Of a DNA stretch of 48,709 nucleotides, positions 27,146-36,682 are shown one piece after another. A program made the translations under genes and the position numbers. The notes beneath the pieces were generated by a model. That model was not told where the DNA came from and searched no databases. It saw only the letters and a list, made by a program, of their open reading frames with translations. The DNA comes from Chloroflexi bacterium HGW-Chloroflexi-3 (GTDB lineage: Bacteria > Chloroflexota > Anaerolineae > Anaerolineales > Anaerolineaceae): positions 1 through 48,709 of the forward strand of contig PHBX01000024.1 of the NCBI GenBank assembly GCA_002842045.1, read 5' to 3'. The stretch's first letter is position 1. The number at the start of each line of letters is the position of its first letter.

Positions 27146-28420
27146 TCAAAATGCCTTTTTACCGTTAACATATTTTGCAAATATGTCCCTATCGCTTGAA
27201 AGGTAGACGATGCGTTCTAAACGCTGTTCGATTGAGAAATCGTATCCCGAATTGAAATACGCATCATCAATAACAACCGCATTCATTCCATATCCAGATT
27301 CAAAGCTTCCCGTTTTGCCGAAGAAACTTCCACCACCTTTTGTTGCCATATAGAAGACTTCCGGCAATGTCAGCGGTTTGCATTTATCATCAATGATCAT
27401 GTTATACAACTTTGATACCTGTATCGCATCAGAAATCGCTCGAAGAATAGAGATAGAGAATCCACCGGCAATATCACTGCCCAATCCAATGTGAATACCA
27501 CGATCTAACATCTTTCGTATCGGCGCAATACCAGCCACAATATTCATATTCGCTTGAGGACAATGGGCAATAAAAACACCGTTCTTCTCAATCAAATCGA
27601 GTTCTTCATCCGTAGGATAAACGCAATGTGCCATAATTGTCGGCGTAGAGCCAAACAAACCATACTTGTCATAGATTTCGCCTTGATATCTGAACCCAGA
27701 ATATAGCGACTTCACATACGCAATTTCACCCTTGGCTTCCGATAAATGCGATTGAACTGGCGTGTTGGTTTTCGATGCGATCTTTCCTAATCCCGACATC
27801 AGTGTATCGGTGCATGTTGGTATGAATCTCGGCGTTATGATTGGTTTTATATTCTGATATTGGTTTAATGTTCTTTTGACCCATACTTCCGTATCATCAA
27901 TGGACTCTTGTGTGGGCTGAATTAAATAATCCGGACTATTTCGGTCCATGTTGACTTTGCCGACGCAAGCGTTCAGTCCTGCTTCTTCCAGCTTGCCCAT
28001 TAGAATACATGTTGCGTTAACATGCAGTGTCGCGAATATGGACGCGTGAGATGTCACACTTCTTTTCAATGCAGCGCAAAATCTCCCATAAGCGATATGA
28101 GCATATTCTTCGTTTATGTACTTTGCCTCTTCCCTGAATGCATATGTATCAAGCCAAGGTAATAACTCTAAATCCATCCCCAGCCCACGATATGGAAATT
28201 GGGGTGCATGTATATGTAAGTCTGCCATGCCCGGAATAATGATTTTATCTCCATAATCAATGACTTCAATATTGCCATAACATTCGGGAAGCTCCTTAAA
28301 TATGTCTACAACAATACCATCTTTGCTTATGATAAATCCATCTTCAATTACCTTAAACTGCTTATTCGATTCTGTAAAAATGATATTACCTTTTAAAGAA
28401 AAAATGTTTTCCTTACTCAA
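27146..28420 (-). CDS. guaD: Guanine deaminase (amidohydrolase family)
   Basis: Deaminates guanine to xanthine and ammonia. The 424-residue metal-dependent amidohydrolase shows PGMADLHIHAPQFPYRG (metal His pair), SHLSEAKGE, MAHCVYPTDEE, IAHCPQANMN and LGSDIAGGFSISIL (metal Asp). This pattern fits the GuaD branch of amidohydrolases; some relatives act on other purines or triazines. It starts at TTG 28420, with an AGAGGTGG site upstream. Purine salvage inside a carbohydrate cluster is unexpected and may reflect a nucleoside or amino-sugar substrate. Confidence 0.85.
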   Translation of the reverse strand: MSKENIFSLKGNIIFTESNKQFKVIEDGFIISKDGIVVDIFKELPECYGNIEVIDYGDKIIIPGMADLHIHAPQFPYRGLGMDLELLPWLDTYAFREEAKYINEEYAHIAYGRFCAALKRSVTSHASIFATLHVNATCILMGKLEEAGLNACVGKVNMDRNSPDYLIQPTQESIDDTEVWVKRTLNQYQNIKPIITPRFIPTCTDTLMSGLGKIASKTNTPVQSHLSEAKGEIAYVKSLYSGFRYQGEIYDKYGLFGSTPTIMAHCVYPTDEELDLIEKNGVFIAHCPQANMNIVAGIAPIRKMLDRGIHIGLGSDIAGGFSISILRAISDAIQVSKLYNMIIDDKCKPLTLPEVFYMATKGGGSFFGKTGSFESGYGMNAVVIDDAYFNSGYDFSIEQRLERIVYLSSDRDIFAKYVNGKKAF

Positions 28421-28473
28421 TTGATTTCCACCTCTTTCTTGGCTGTGCCTTACTTTTATTATTTCTCCTATAT

Positions 28474-30789
28474 TTATTCCAGCCGATTATTCATTTTTCT
28501 GACCATCTCATCAATCATACCTTCCGTCACCTTATACGAAGCCACAAGCTCAAAATGCTGGGCCAGTCCCCAAAAACTTATCAGAAACTCATTTTCAAGC
28601 TCCGGCGTTATATCGCTTTGCTTAATGAGCCCCCATTCAACAAGACTGTCAAAGAACACCTTCTTTGCATGTGCATCTTCAAAAATCTCAAGATAGTGTG
28701 AGTCCCTCTTAAACTTATGGTAATTTCTCTTTGTATTTGTCACATGTATTTCTTTTTTTAGCCTTATGTCCTGCGACGAAGCACCTATTAGCAACTCAAA
28801 TGCACCCGTATCAACCACCCACTCATCAAATGTTGGATCAAAGTATGCAAAATCCCGCTCGCTCAGCTCAATCGAAACTTTTTTGGTTTCACGCGGTTCA
28901 ATATCAACCTTCACAAAGTGTTTAAGCTCCTTTACCGGCCTTTTAAGCCGTGAGTGACCGTCTGCAATGTAAAGCTGAACAATTTCGCGCCCGGCTCTTT
29001 TACCCGAATTTGTTATCGAAAAAGATACTGAGACCGTCTCCGGGAGCGTGATGCTTTGTTTGTTTAGATGTATATCCGAATAGTTAAATTGTGTGTACGA
29101 TAAGCCGTGACCAAATGGAAATAACGGTTTTAGCACTTTTTTTTCAAAGTAGCGGTAACCAACGAATACTCCTTCTTCGTAATAGTGCTTATGGTTTTCG
29201 CCGGGAAAGTTCAAGTATCCCGGAATATCGCTGAGTTTTATTGGCATAGTCACCGCAAGCTTTCCGCAAGGATTCTGCTCACCAAAAAGCAACTGAGCAA
29301 CCGCATAACCGCAACCTTCGCCGCTGTACCACATATCAAGCACTGCCTTTACATTCTCAATCCATGGCATTTCGACGGATTCGCCGTTCATCAGCACAAC
29401 GATCACGTTTTTATTCACTGCACTTATCGCACGAATCAACTGCTCATGTGTATGTTCAATATTGATATCTTTTCGGTTATACTCATCTGTTTCCAATGGC
29501 AAATTTGAGCCTGCAAACACGATCACTACATCGGCGTTTTGTGCTATAACGACTGCACGCGACAATAGTTTATCGTCATTTTCATTTGGATTGATATAAC
29601 CGGGTTCATATAATACCTGAACACTATCTTCGCATATTTGTCTGATTTCATGAAGTGGTATATCTTCTTTCTGTGCTCTGACAATCGCGCACCCGGTTCC
29701 TTGATAGACAGGATGCTCTGCCCAGTCACCCACTACCGCAATATGTTTTATCTCATTTTTATTCAATGGCAGCAGCTGCTCATCATTTTTAAGCAATACC
29801 GCGCATTCAAGTGCCGCCTCCCGAGCAAGTTCATGATGCTTATGAAAATCTATTTGAGGACGTTGTTTGCCGTCACGCGTATAAGTCAACACCAGTTCTA
29901 GCACCCTTTCACAGTGTCTATTAAGCTCCTGCTCACTTATCTTTTCCTCCTCAATCCCTTGAACAAGTTTATCAATTGCTATTTTGCTGTGAGGTATTTC
30001 AAAGTCAATACCCGCTAAAAACGCATTAATATGGTCCTTGACTGCGCCACAATCCGAGATAACCACGCCTTCATAACCCCACTCTTCTCTCAATATCTCT
30101 GTTAGCAACCAGTGGTTTTCACACGCCTGTACACCATTTATAAGATTATAAGAGCCCATCACCATTGCGGGCTTAGCTTTCTTGATCACTCTTTCAAATG
30201 CAGCGAAATATATTTCCCTCAAAGCACGTTCCTCAACGATATTGTCATAGATGGTTCGCATGTAGTTGGAGTTATTACATACAAAATGCTTGACACATCC
30301 TGCTACACCATTGTTTTGCAAGCCCTTGACATATGCGGCCGCCAATTCACCTGCAAGACATGGGTCTTCTGAATAATACTCAAACCCTCTGCCATCCAAT
30401 GGATTACGACGAGTATTTAACCCAGGTCCATATAAAAGACCTACACCGAGGCTCTTACATTCCTCAGCGACTGCTGAGCTGATTTTTTCAGTTAGTGCCA
30501 CATCGAAAGAACAGGCAAGTGATGACCCCGTGGGGAAACATGTCGCAGGATAAGTCATGCTTAATGCTTCATCCGAGTCGAAAGAGGATTTGAGGGATTG
30601 CAAAAAATTCGCAGTTCTGGGATCCGGAGGCATTATGTTCTGCAATCTGACACCATTTGTTCCGTCTGTCATAATCAGTTCAGGGATGCCCAAATTTGGT
30701 ATTGTTACAGTACGCAGCATTGATGCGTCAATACACAGCTCCACTTTTTCTTGCAGTGTCATTTTTTTTATAATGCTTCCTATATCCAT
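28474..30789 (-). CDS. Glycoside hydrolase family 3 (beta-glucosidase-like)
   Basis: A 771-residue GH3 enzyme with three domains: N-terminal barrel (including LLYGPGLNTRRNP and KHFVCNNSN), C-terminal sandwich, and an Fn3-like domain toward the end. The catalytic nucleophile is the Asp in EGVVISDCGAV. It lacks a signal peptide, so it likely acts in the cytoplasm on oligosaccharides taken up by the adjacent transporter. Start ATG 30789 is preceded by AAAGGA six bases away; the frame is open to 30843 but lacks a site. Substrate could be beta-glucosides or beta-xylosides. Confidence 0.88.
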   Translation of the reverse strand: MDIGSIIKKMTLQEKVELCIDASMLRTVTIPNLGIPELIMTDGTNGVRLQNIMPPDPRTANFLQSLKSSFDSDEALSMTYPATCFPTGSSLACSFDVALTEKISSAVAEECKSLGVGLLYGPGLNTRRNPLDGRGFEYYSEDPCLAGELAAAYVKGLQNNGVAGCVKHFVCNNSNYMRTIYDNIVEERALREIYFAAFERVIKKAKPAMVMGSYNLINGVQACENHWLLTEILREEWGYEGVVISDCGAVKDHINAFLAGIDFEIPHSKIAIDKLVQGIEEEKISEQELNRHCERVLELVLTYTRDGKQRPQIDFHKHHELAREAALECAVLLKNDEQLLPLNKNEIKHIAVVGDWAEHPVYQGTGCAIVRAQKEDIPLHEIRQICEDSVQVLYEPGYINPNENDDKLLSRAVVIAQNADVVIVFAGSNLPLETDEYNRKDINIEHTHEQLIRAISAVNKNVIVVLMNGESVEMPWIENVKAVLDMWYSGEGCGYAVAQLLFGEQNPCGKLAVTMPIKLSDIPGYLNFPGENHKHYYEEGVFVGYRYFEKKVLKPLFPFGHGLSYTQFNYSDIHLNKQSITLPETVSVSFSITNSGKRAGREIVQLYIADGHSRLKRPVKELKHFVKVDIEPRETKKVSIELSERDFAYFDPTFDEWVVDTGAFELLIGASSQDIRLKKEIHVTNTKRNYHKFKRDSHYLEIFEDAHAKKVFFDSLVEWGLIKQSDITPELENEFLISFWGLAQHFELVASYKVTEGMIDEMVRKMNNRLE

Positions 30790-30807
30790 TTGCAATCCTT
30801 TCCGGAT

Positions 30808-30840
30808 AAGAAGGCAACATACCTGATATGTTGCCTTCTT
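30808..30840 (-). terminator. Perfect hairpin between binding-protein and GH3 genes
   Basis: AAGAAGGCAACATA and TATGTTGCCTTCTT form a perfect 14-bp stem with a 5-base loop. On the minus strand it lies about 60 bp after the binding-protein stop and just before the GH3 ribosome site. It is followed by only a short T stretch, so it may act as a partial terminator or protect the upstream transcript. Confidence 0.6.
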
Positions 30841-30899
30841 CAATTCAGTATGTCTAACACTAATTTTTACAGTGCAAAGTAAAATATTTCTGTTTTATA

Positions 30900-32225
30900 T
30901 TATTTTGAAGCTTCCCAATTACTTTGAAGTTCTGTTAGCAACTCATCCACTGATAGCTTACCTGCGGCATACTTATTGATCGTTTCACCAAACAACTGCG
31001 CGCCTCCAAAACCGTTTGGATAGTACGAGCTATATATACCGTATGTTTTACCGGCATCAATATATTGCTTCAGAATTGTACCTGTCGGTCCTATTGCAGA
31101 TTCATCCGCTTTGATGTTCGTGAAGGCAGGTATCAGTTTAAACCCAGAAGTAAGATTCTTTTGCCCTTCAGGAGTCATTGCAAGCCATTCAAGGAATTTC
31201 ATGGACTCATCAACGCTTGCGGACTTGTTGATACTCCAAAATGGTGCGCTGCTTGCGTAGAACTTATCATTCGCTGCCAAATCTTCACCCATGGGTATCG
31301 GGAACATTCCGAGATCCATATTCGGATCAACTTCATCCATCGCAGGCTGACTCCAAGTTCCTCCAATCATCATTGCTGTTTGTCCAGTTGCAAAATCTGA
31401 AACCTGTGTATTAAAATCAGTATTCATTGGACTCTTTGAGTATTTAACTTCAAGTGCAACTAGATTTGCTAAGTCGATGAAATCCTGATTTCCAATGAGT
31501 GTTTCCGTCCCCGAATTCATTGCACCAATAAATGCAAGCGGGTCCGCTTGACGTGCAATGGGTGAGTTAAATTCGAAAATTGCAGCCTGATACCACTCAG
31601 AGTAGTTACCAGAGAATGGTGTGAAACCAGCGGCAACCAACTTCTCACAAGCTATCTCCAATTCAGAATATGTCTTTGGAACCTCAGTAATTCCAGCTTG
31701 CTCAAACATATCCTTATGATACAGATAACCATGGCCTTCCACCGCGAGAGGGAATCCGTAGACTTTACCTTCATACGAACCAGATTCCAGCGCTGGCACA
31801 CTCATGTTCTGCACCCATGGTTCGTTACTGAGATCTACCATATATTCCGCCATTAGAGCCAGATCAACATTCCCTGAGGTTGAAAATATATCAGGTGCCG
31901 TGCCTCCGGAAAACATAGCCTTTAGCTGTGTCTGGAAGTCGCCGGAGGAACTTGATTCAACCACAAAGGTTACGTTGGGATTCAATGCGGTATATTCTGC
32001 GGTCGCTGCTTTTAATGCCTCGTCGATTTCATACTTCGATTGATAAATGTGAATTTCCACGGGTTCCAAAGTTGTTGATGTGGAACCGACTGCAGCTGAT
32101 TGCTCTGTAGGCTCCTCCTTAATCAGCGGAAGCGATGTGTCATTACTTGAAGGAGCACAACCTACCAAAATGGTTATTAACATAATGGTTGACAATAATG
32201 GAACAATTAGTTTGATTTTTCTCAT
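30900..32225 (-). CDS. Extracellular sugar-binding lipoprotein (ABC transporter)
   Basis: Family 1 solute-binding protein of 441 residues, anchored outside the membrane by a lipobox (LVGCAPS) after a short signal segment. A Ser/Thr-rich linker follows, then the two-lobed SBP fold with GGTAPDIFSTSG, KVYGFPLAVEGHGYLYHKD and ATGQTAMMIGG. It hands a sugar or oligosaccharide to the two permeases encoded upstream of it in transcription order. AGGAG lies 7 bp before the ATG. Expected to be the most abundant product of the operon, as is common for binding proteins followed by a hairpin. Confidence 0.9.
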   Translation of the reverse strand: MRKIKLIVPLLSTIMLITILVGCAPSSNDTSLPLIKEEPTEQSAAVGSTSTTLEPVEIHIYQSKYEIDEALKAATAEYTALNPNVTFVVESSSSGDFQTQLKAMFSGGTAPDIFSTSGNVDLALMAEYMVDLSNEPWVQNMSVPALESGSYEGKVYGFPLAVEGHGYLYHKDMFEQAGITEVPKTYSELEIACEKLVAAGFTPFSGNYSEWYQAAIFEFNSPIARQADPLAFIGAMNSGTETLIGNQDFIDLANLVALEVKYSKSPMNTDFNTQVSDFATGQTAMMIGGTWSQPAMDEVDPNMDLGMFPIPMGEDLAANDKFYASSAPFWSINKSASVDESMKFLEWLAMTPEGQKNLTSGFKLIPAFTNIKADESAIGPTGTILKQYIDAGKTYGIYSSYYPNGFGGAQLFGETINKYAAGKLSVDELLTELQSNWEASK

Positions 32226-32282
32226 TTTCTTTCTCCTATCATTTGATTATTCTTATTTGGCAAAATTACCAAAAAATGACGT

Positions 32283-33116
32283 TTATCCTTTGAGTGCACC
32301 AGATGCAATGCCCGCAATAATCTTCTTTTGCAGTAAAATATTGATGATTAATATTGGCGCAATACTCATTACAATAGCCGGTAACGCAATATCCCACTGA
32401 TTTGCGTGCAATCCAAAGAGTTTATTGATCGCAAGCTGAACGGTATTTAGTCGGGTATTGTTAAGCATTATCAGCGCAACGATATAATCATTCCATATCC
32501 AGAACAGATCCAGTATGAATAATGTTAAGAATGTAGGTCTGATTATTGGAAGTACGATTTGGAAAAACACCTGATAAACATTACATCCGTCTATCATTGC
32601 TGCTTCTTCGAGTTCTACCGGAACAGCTCGTACTGCACCGGTCATAATAAACGTGGCAAACGCAAGTCCGATACCCACATATGTGAGGATGCCGCCCATC
32701 AAACTGGTGTTTAAACCAAGTGTACTCATGGTTTTAACCAAAGGCAGCATGAGCGATGCAAAAGGTATTAGAAGTGAACCAAGAAGCAATTTTTCAAAGA
32801 CTCTGCTATATTTGGAAGGATGTCGTACCATCCAGTAGGCAACCATTGCAGCTAGAAATAATATAAGAAAGACTGAACTAATAGACACAATAACTGTGTT
32901 CGTTAATACGGTGGACATATTAAGCGCATCCCATGCTTTTGAATAATTCTCCCACATCATAGTCGTCGGCAATCCCAAAATGTCTGTCATTATCTGGCTC
33001 TGTGGCTTGACTGAATTAAGAATAACTAATACGAAAGGCGCGAAGAATATTAAAGCGATAATCAATGTGCCCACAAATTTTATTATGCCTACCACGTGTC
33101 TTTTTCTTATTTTCAT
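32283..33116 (-). CDS. Carbohydrate ABC transporter permease (MalG-like)
   Basis: Inner-membrane permease of 277 residues with about six hydrophobic helices. The EAA loop that contacts the ATPase reads PVELEEAAMIDGCNVYQVFF. The N-terminal start, overall length and ending match MalG/UgpE-type CUT1 permeases. It overlaps the previous permease by 4 bp (33113-33116), so translation is coupled. No ATP-binding subunit is encoded in this cluster. Confidence 0.9.
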   Translation of the reverse strand: MKIRKRHVVGIIKFVGTLIIALIFFAPFVLVILNSVKPQSQIMTDILGLPTTMMWENYSKAWDALNMSTVLTNTVIVSISSVFLILFLAAMVAYWMVRHPSKYSRVFEKLLLGSLLIPFASLMLPLVKTMSTLGLNTSLMGGILTYVGIGLAFATFIMTGAVRAVPVELEEAAMIDGCNVYQVFFQIVLPIIRPTFLTLFILDLFWIWNDYIVALIMLNNTRLNTVQLAINKLFGLHANQWDIALPAIVMSIAPILIINILLQKKIIAGIASGALKG

Positions 33117-33994
33117 TCGTATGCACGCTCCTTTCTCCGACTTAAAAACAGTTGAATAGACGTGACAAGGAAAATAATCAAAAAGAAAACGATTGATTCA
33201 GCATTTGCAAAACCATATCTGTTCGAATTGAATGCGTCATAATAAATCTGAAGTGCCATAGGTGTTGTTGAACCGTATGGCCCGCCTTTGGTCAAAGCTA
33301 CATTGATATCGAACATTTTAAAAGCGGTAGCGATTGTCCAAAATAAACAGACCGTTATATAAGGCATAGTGAAGGGAATTTTGATCTTCCAAAATGTTCT
33401 CCATGATGATGCGCCATCTATTTTTGCCGCCTCTGAAAGCTCTAGTGGAACGCCCGCTAATGCCGCAATCATAATAACCATAACATAACCGACACCTTGC
33501 CATACGCTCACAATGACCAAGGCAACAAAAGCCGTCTCCTCTGTACCTAACCAGGGTAGCTTAAAAATAGCCCAGTTCAATGTCATTCCAAGGTATTGAA
33601 TCACTAATAGAAAGATAAATCGCCAAATATAGCCCATAACGACACCGCCCATTGTATTTGGCAGAAAGAATATCGCACGAAACAAATTGCTTCCAAAGAA
33701 CTTGTTGATTAATAATGCCGCAAGTCCAATCCCGATAATATTTGTAAGAGCAACTATGACAAAGCTGATATTGAAAGTAAAACCAAATGCTTGGAGAAAT
33801 CGGGAATTCTCAGAGAATATGTTTATATAGTTGTTAAAACCAATGAAATTCATGGTTTTCGAAATACCGTTCCAATCAGTCAAGGAGAAGTAAATACTAA
33901 TGAGAAAAGGAATAATAACAACTACAGCAAACAATAATGTTGCTGGTCCCAAAAAAACTATGTGTTCCAATTTTTTTCCAAAGGATTTATTCAT
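33113..33994 (-). CDS. Sugar ABC transporter permease (MalF/UgpA-like)
   Basis: Inner-membrane permease of 293 residues with six predicted helices and an EAA loop, GVPLELSEAAKIDGASSWRTF. It pairs with the permease that follows to form the channel of a CUT1-type importer. It is the first transporter gene in transcription order after the esterase gene, with which it shares direction. Ribosome site is weak. Codon usage is AT-rich, in line with the rest of the cluster and unlike the sugar genes at the start of the window. Confidence 0.9.
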   Translation of the reverse strand: MNKSFGKKLEHIVFLGPATLLFAVVVIIPFLISIYFSLTDWNGISKTMNFIGFNNYINIFSENSRFLQAFGFTFNISFVIVALTNIIGIGLAALLINKFFGSNLFRAIFFLPNTMGGVVMGYIWRFIFLLVIQYLGMTLNWAIFKLPWLGTEETAFVALVIVSVWQGVGYVMVIMIAALAGVPLELSEAAKIDGASSWRTFWKIKIPFTMPYITVCLFWTIATAFKMFDINVALTKGGPYGSTTPMALQIYYDAFNSNRYGFANAESIVFFLIIFLVTSIQLFLSRRKERAYE

Positions 33995-34019
33995 TTATCA
34001 AACCTGTTTATTTATGGGT

Positions 34020-34835
34020 TTATCCTGGTTTAATTACGGTTCTTTTCAGCGGCAACCAATCCAATGCCGTCTGAACATGTGTATCCCAATAATTCCAATC
34101 ATGTTTCCCGGGATGCTCTTCAAAATGAAACTCAACGCCTATCTCAGTAAGTTTTCTTTTAGACCTCTCATGTTGCTGATACATAAAATCTTCTTTTCCA
34201 CAACTAATGAAAATTTTTGGGACAGTTCTATTTTCTTTTATTAATTTTCTAATTAAAGTAAACAAATCTGCGTCAGTATTCTCTAGATATTCAGGATATT
34301 CGAATATATTCGATATGTCTATGAATGTGTCTTGGAACAAACCGTTTTCAATTACTTCGACGATGTCGACTGCCCCAGAAAGGCTAGCTGCGCAAGCATA
34401 TTCTTCCGGTTTGGTCAACGCTATTTTTAACGCACCATAGCCACCCATCGATAATCCCACAGTAAAATTGTCTTCTCTGGCATTTGATAAAGGAAAAATT
34501 GTGTGCACAAAATGTGGAAGTTCTTCTGTCAAGTAGGTAAAATACTTTTCACCTCTATACATATTTTGATAAAAACTATTAGAAGTGGAAGGCATAATAA
34601 TCGCGACTTTTCGCTCTTGCGCATAGCGTTCAATACTGGTCCATCTCATCCAATCAGAAAAGTCACCAAATAATCCGTGAAATAAATAGACTGTCTGATA
34701 CTTTATTCCTGGTTCAAAATATCCCGAATCTGTTTGATTAAAAATTTCGTCTGAATTTGGTGAAGGAATAATAACTCCAATATTTGTATTAAAATGAAGA
34801 GTTTGTGAGAAAATGTTACATTGAAAAAATGCCAT
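34020..34835 (-). CDS. Esterase (feruloyl/acetyl esterase-like alpha/beta hydrolase)
   Basis: A 271-residue PF00756-type esterase. The nucleophile elbow GLSMGGYGA holds Ser129; Asp216 (in CGKEDFMY) and His245 (in HPGKHDW) complete a likely catalytic triad. The start is placed at ATG 34835, because GGAG lies 7 bp upstream and the N-terminus (MAFFQCNIFS) matches the family, rather than at 34913. It has no signal peptide in this form. It could remove acyl groups from imported plant or microbial oligosaccharides, which fits the GH3 enzyme and transporter. Confidence 0.85.
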   Translation of the reverse strand: MAFFQCNIFSQTLHFNTNIGVIIPSPNSDEIFNQTDSGYFEPGIKYQTVYLFHGLFGDFSDWMRWTSIERYAQERKVAIIMPSTSNSFYQNMYRGEKYFTYLTEELPHFVHTIFPLSNAREDNFTVGLSMGGYGALKIALTKPEEYACAASLSGAVDIVEVIENGLFQDTFIDISNIFEYPEYLENTDADLFTLIRKLIKENRTVPKIFISCGKEDFMYQQHERSKRKLTEIGVEFHFEEHPGKHDWNYWDTHVQTALDWLPLKRTVIKPG

Positions 34836-35065
34836 AATAACACTCCAAATTAATAATATGTTCAGAATCCTAGACATAAACAAGCATTTATTAATGCAGT
34901 ATCCTGGATGCATAAATAATAAACAAGAATAGTATAGAATATGAACTCCACCTTATCTATCCAATTCATAACTATTAAACTTACATTTCTTGACCTTATT
35001 TATTAAAAACCCTATAATATAGATAAAAATTTTTACGTATTTAATATTTATAATGAAAAAAATGC

Positions 35066-35992
35066 ATGGAATACAGCGAATCGATTTCTAAATACTATTT
35101 TGAAAATGTCTCGCATAGCCAAAAATATCCCATCATGGTATATTACCATGCAAAAGGTGGGGTTGAGTATTGCGCAAAGCACTGGCACCGCAGCCTTGAG
35201 ATATGCTGTTTTATGAGCACACCGATAAAGGTTTGGATCAATGGCATAACGAAAGAATATTCAGCGGATGATCTTATCATTATAAACTATGGTGATGTCC
35301 ATGAAATGATCCCTTATGTTCATGAAAATACCCGAGGCGTGTCTTTAATATTTACATATGAATTTTTAGTTGATAATTCTATCAAACCAGAAGATGTGCG
35401 TTTCGTTGAGACAGCAGGTGAATACTGGGATAACGAACTTCGTCAAAGCCTCCATAAAATAGTTGATCTTTCTTTCCATGAAACAACTGATGCTTATTAC
35501 CATCTGCTTGTCAACGGCGAAATCTTTCGTCTGCTGCATATCTTGATCACTCACTATTGCGTTAAGGATGCTGCATTTCAAAAATCACTCAGTCATCTTG
35601 ATCGCTGTAAGCAAATTTTGGCTATTATCGACAATAATTTCAGTAGAAATATCACACTTAAGTCCCTTGCAGACGAACTAGGCCTTTCGGTAGGGTATCT
35701 TGCTCGGTATTTTAATAAATTTCTTGGTACGTCCTTCAAAAAGCATCTTACCAGTGTCCGCGCGGTTAAAGCGCTTGATGAAGTTATTCGCGATGACAAA
35801 ACCATGTTGAGCATTGCCCTTGATAACGGATTCCCAGATTATCGCTCGTTTATTAAAGCTTTCCGGAAATGGTATAAAGTTACACCTTATCAATATCGTA
35901 TTGCTTATTATGAAAAGGCCAAAAAAGGTATTATTGATCATAGTCGACCTGAGCTTGTATTTGCGAAGCATATCCCTCACGATAATGCATAA
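35066..35992 (+). CDS. AraC-family transcriptional regulator
   Basis: A 308-residue regulator with an N-terminal cupin-like sugar-binding domain (KHWHRSLEICCFM) and a C-terminal double helix-turn-helix: LADELGLSVGYLARYFNK and ALDNGFPDYRSFIKAFRKWYKVTP. It is divergent from the sugar-use operon, with about 230 bp of control region between them, the usual layout for a substrate-responsive activator of that operon. The ribosome site is poor. It is likely acquired with the cluster. Confidence 0.9.
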   Translation: MEYSESISKYYFENVSHSQKYPIMVYYHAKGGVEYCAKHWHRSLEICCFMSTPIKVWINGITKEYSADDLIIINYGDVHEMIPYVHENTRGVSLIFTYEFLVDNSIKPEDVRFVETAGEYWDNELRQSLHKIVDLSFHETTDAYYHLLVNGEIFRLLHILITHYCVKDAAFQKSLSHLDRCKQILAIIDNNFSRNITLKSLADELGLSVGYLARYFNKFLGTSFKKHLTSVRAVKALDEVIRDDKTMLSIALDNGFPDYRSFIKAFRKWYKVTPYQYRIAYYEKAKKGIIDHSRPELVFAKHIPHDNA

Positions 35993-36070
35993 TTATTTGA
36001 GTGAAAATCACTTTGAATATTTTGTGGAGTTTCTCTTTAATTTCCGTGTTATCCATATAAACTATAGTAG

Positions 36071-36590
36071 CTACTCCCACTCATTCGTGGCGGGAGGCTT
36101 GGAGGTGACGTCGTAGACCAACCGGTTTACCCCACTGAATTCATTGACAATCCGGTTAGCGACGTGCGCTAATAGATCATAATCCAGGCGAGCCCAGTCA
36201 GCGGTCATGAAGTCATCAGTTGCGACGGCGCGTAGGGCGATGGCTTCCTGGTAGGCGCAAGCATCTCCTACGGCGCGTAGGGCGATGGCTTTCTGGTAGG
36301 CGCGAGCAACTCCCATTACAGTGACCGAGCGCACCGGCAGCAGTACAGCAATCACCTGGGCGACTCTTACGATTGCCTAATAATCCTGCTTTTGTCAGCT
36401 ATTCAGTAAAGATGGCATCCACTGAACGCAGGGTTGCCAGACGCTCCATATTAATCTCGCCCAGGCAACGAACTGCCAGACCGGGACCCGGGAAAGGCTG
36501 CCGCCAGACCAGTTCAACCGGTAACCCCAGCGTTCAACCAACTCGAAGGAGAGATCCTCCAGAACAGTGTGTTGCCTGAGCTACCGAGGT
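36071..36590 (-). pseudogene. guaA: GMP synthase C-terminal remnant, decayed
   Basis: Fragments of the GuaA ATP-PPase and dimerisation domains are readable on the minus strand: [36 protein letters not shown], then [15 protein letters not shown] and [16 protein letters not shown], ending with the family C-terminus [15 protein letters not shown]. The pieces are out of frame with each other: there is a stop after FTE and frameshifts near 36370 and 36540. A 45-bp (15-codon) in-frame duplication occupies 36226-36315. This is only about the last 130 codons of a protein usually over 500 residues, so it is a dead fragment. Confidence 0.8.
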
Positions 36591-36644
36591 GTGTATGCCA
36601 CCTCGCGCTTTTTGCGAATGAGGGTTATGGTGAATTAATAAGGC

Positions 36645-36673
36645 TTGACGTACCTACTTAAAAAAGTTACTTT
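36645..36673 (+). promoter_or_regulatory. Sigma70-type promoter for tRNA-like RNA copy 2
   Basis: TTGACG (36645-36650), exactly 17 bases, then TACTTT (36668-36673). The -10 box ends 9 bases before the repeat starts at 36683, the same offset as in copy 1, even though the surrounding bases differ between copies. Confidence 0.6.
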
Positions 36674-36682
36674 AAGAACATC

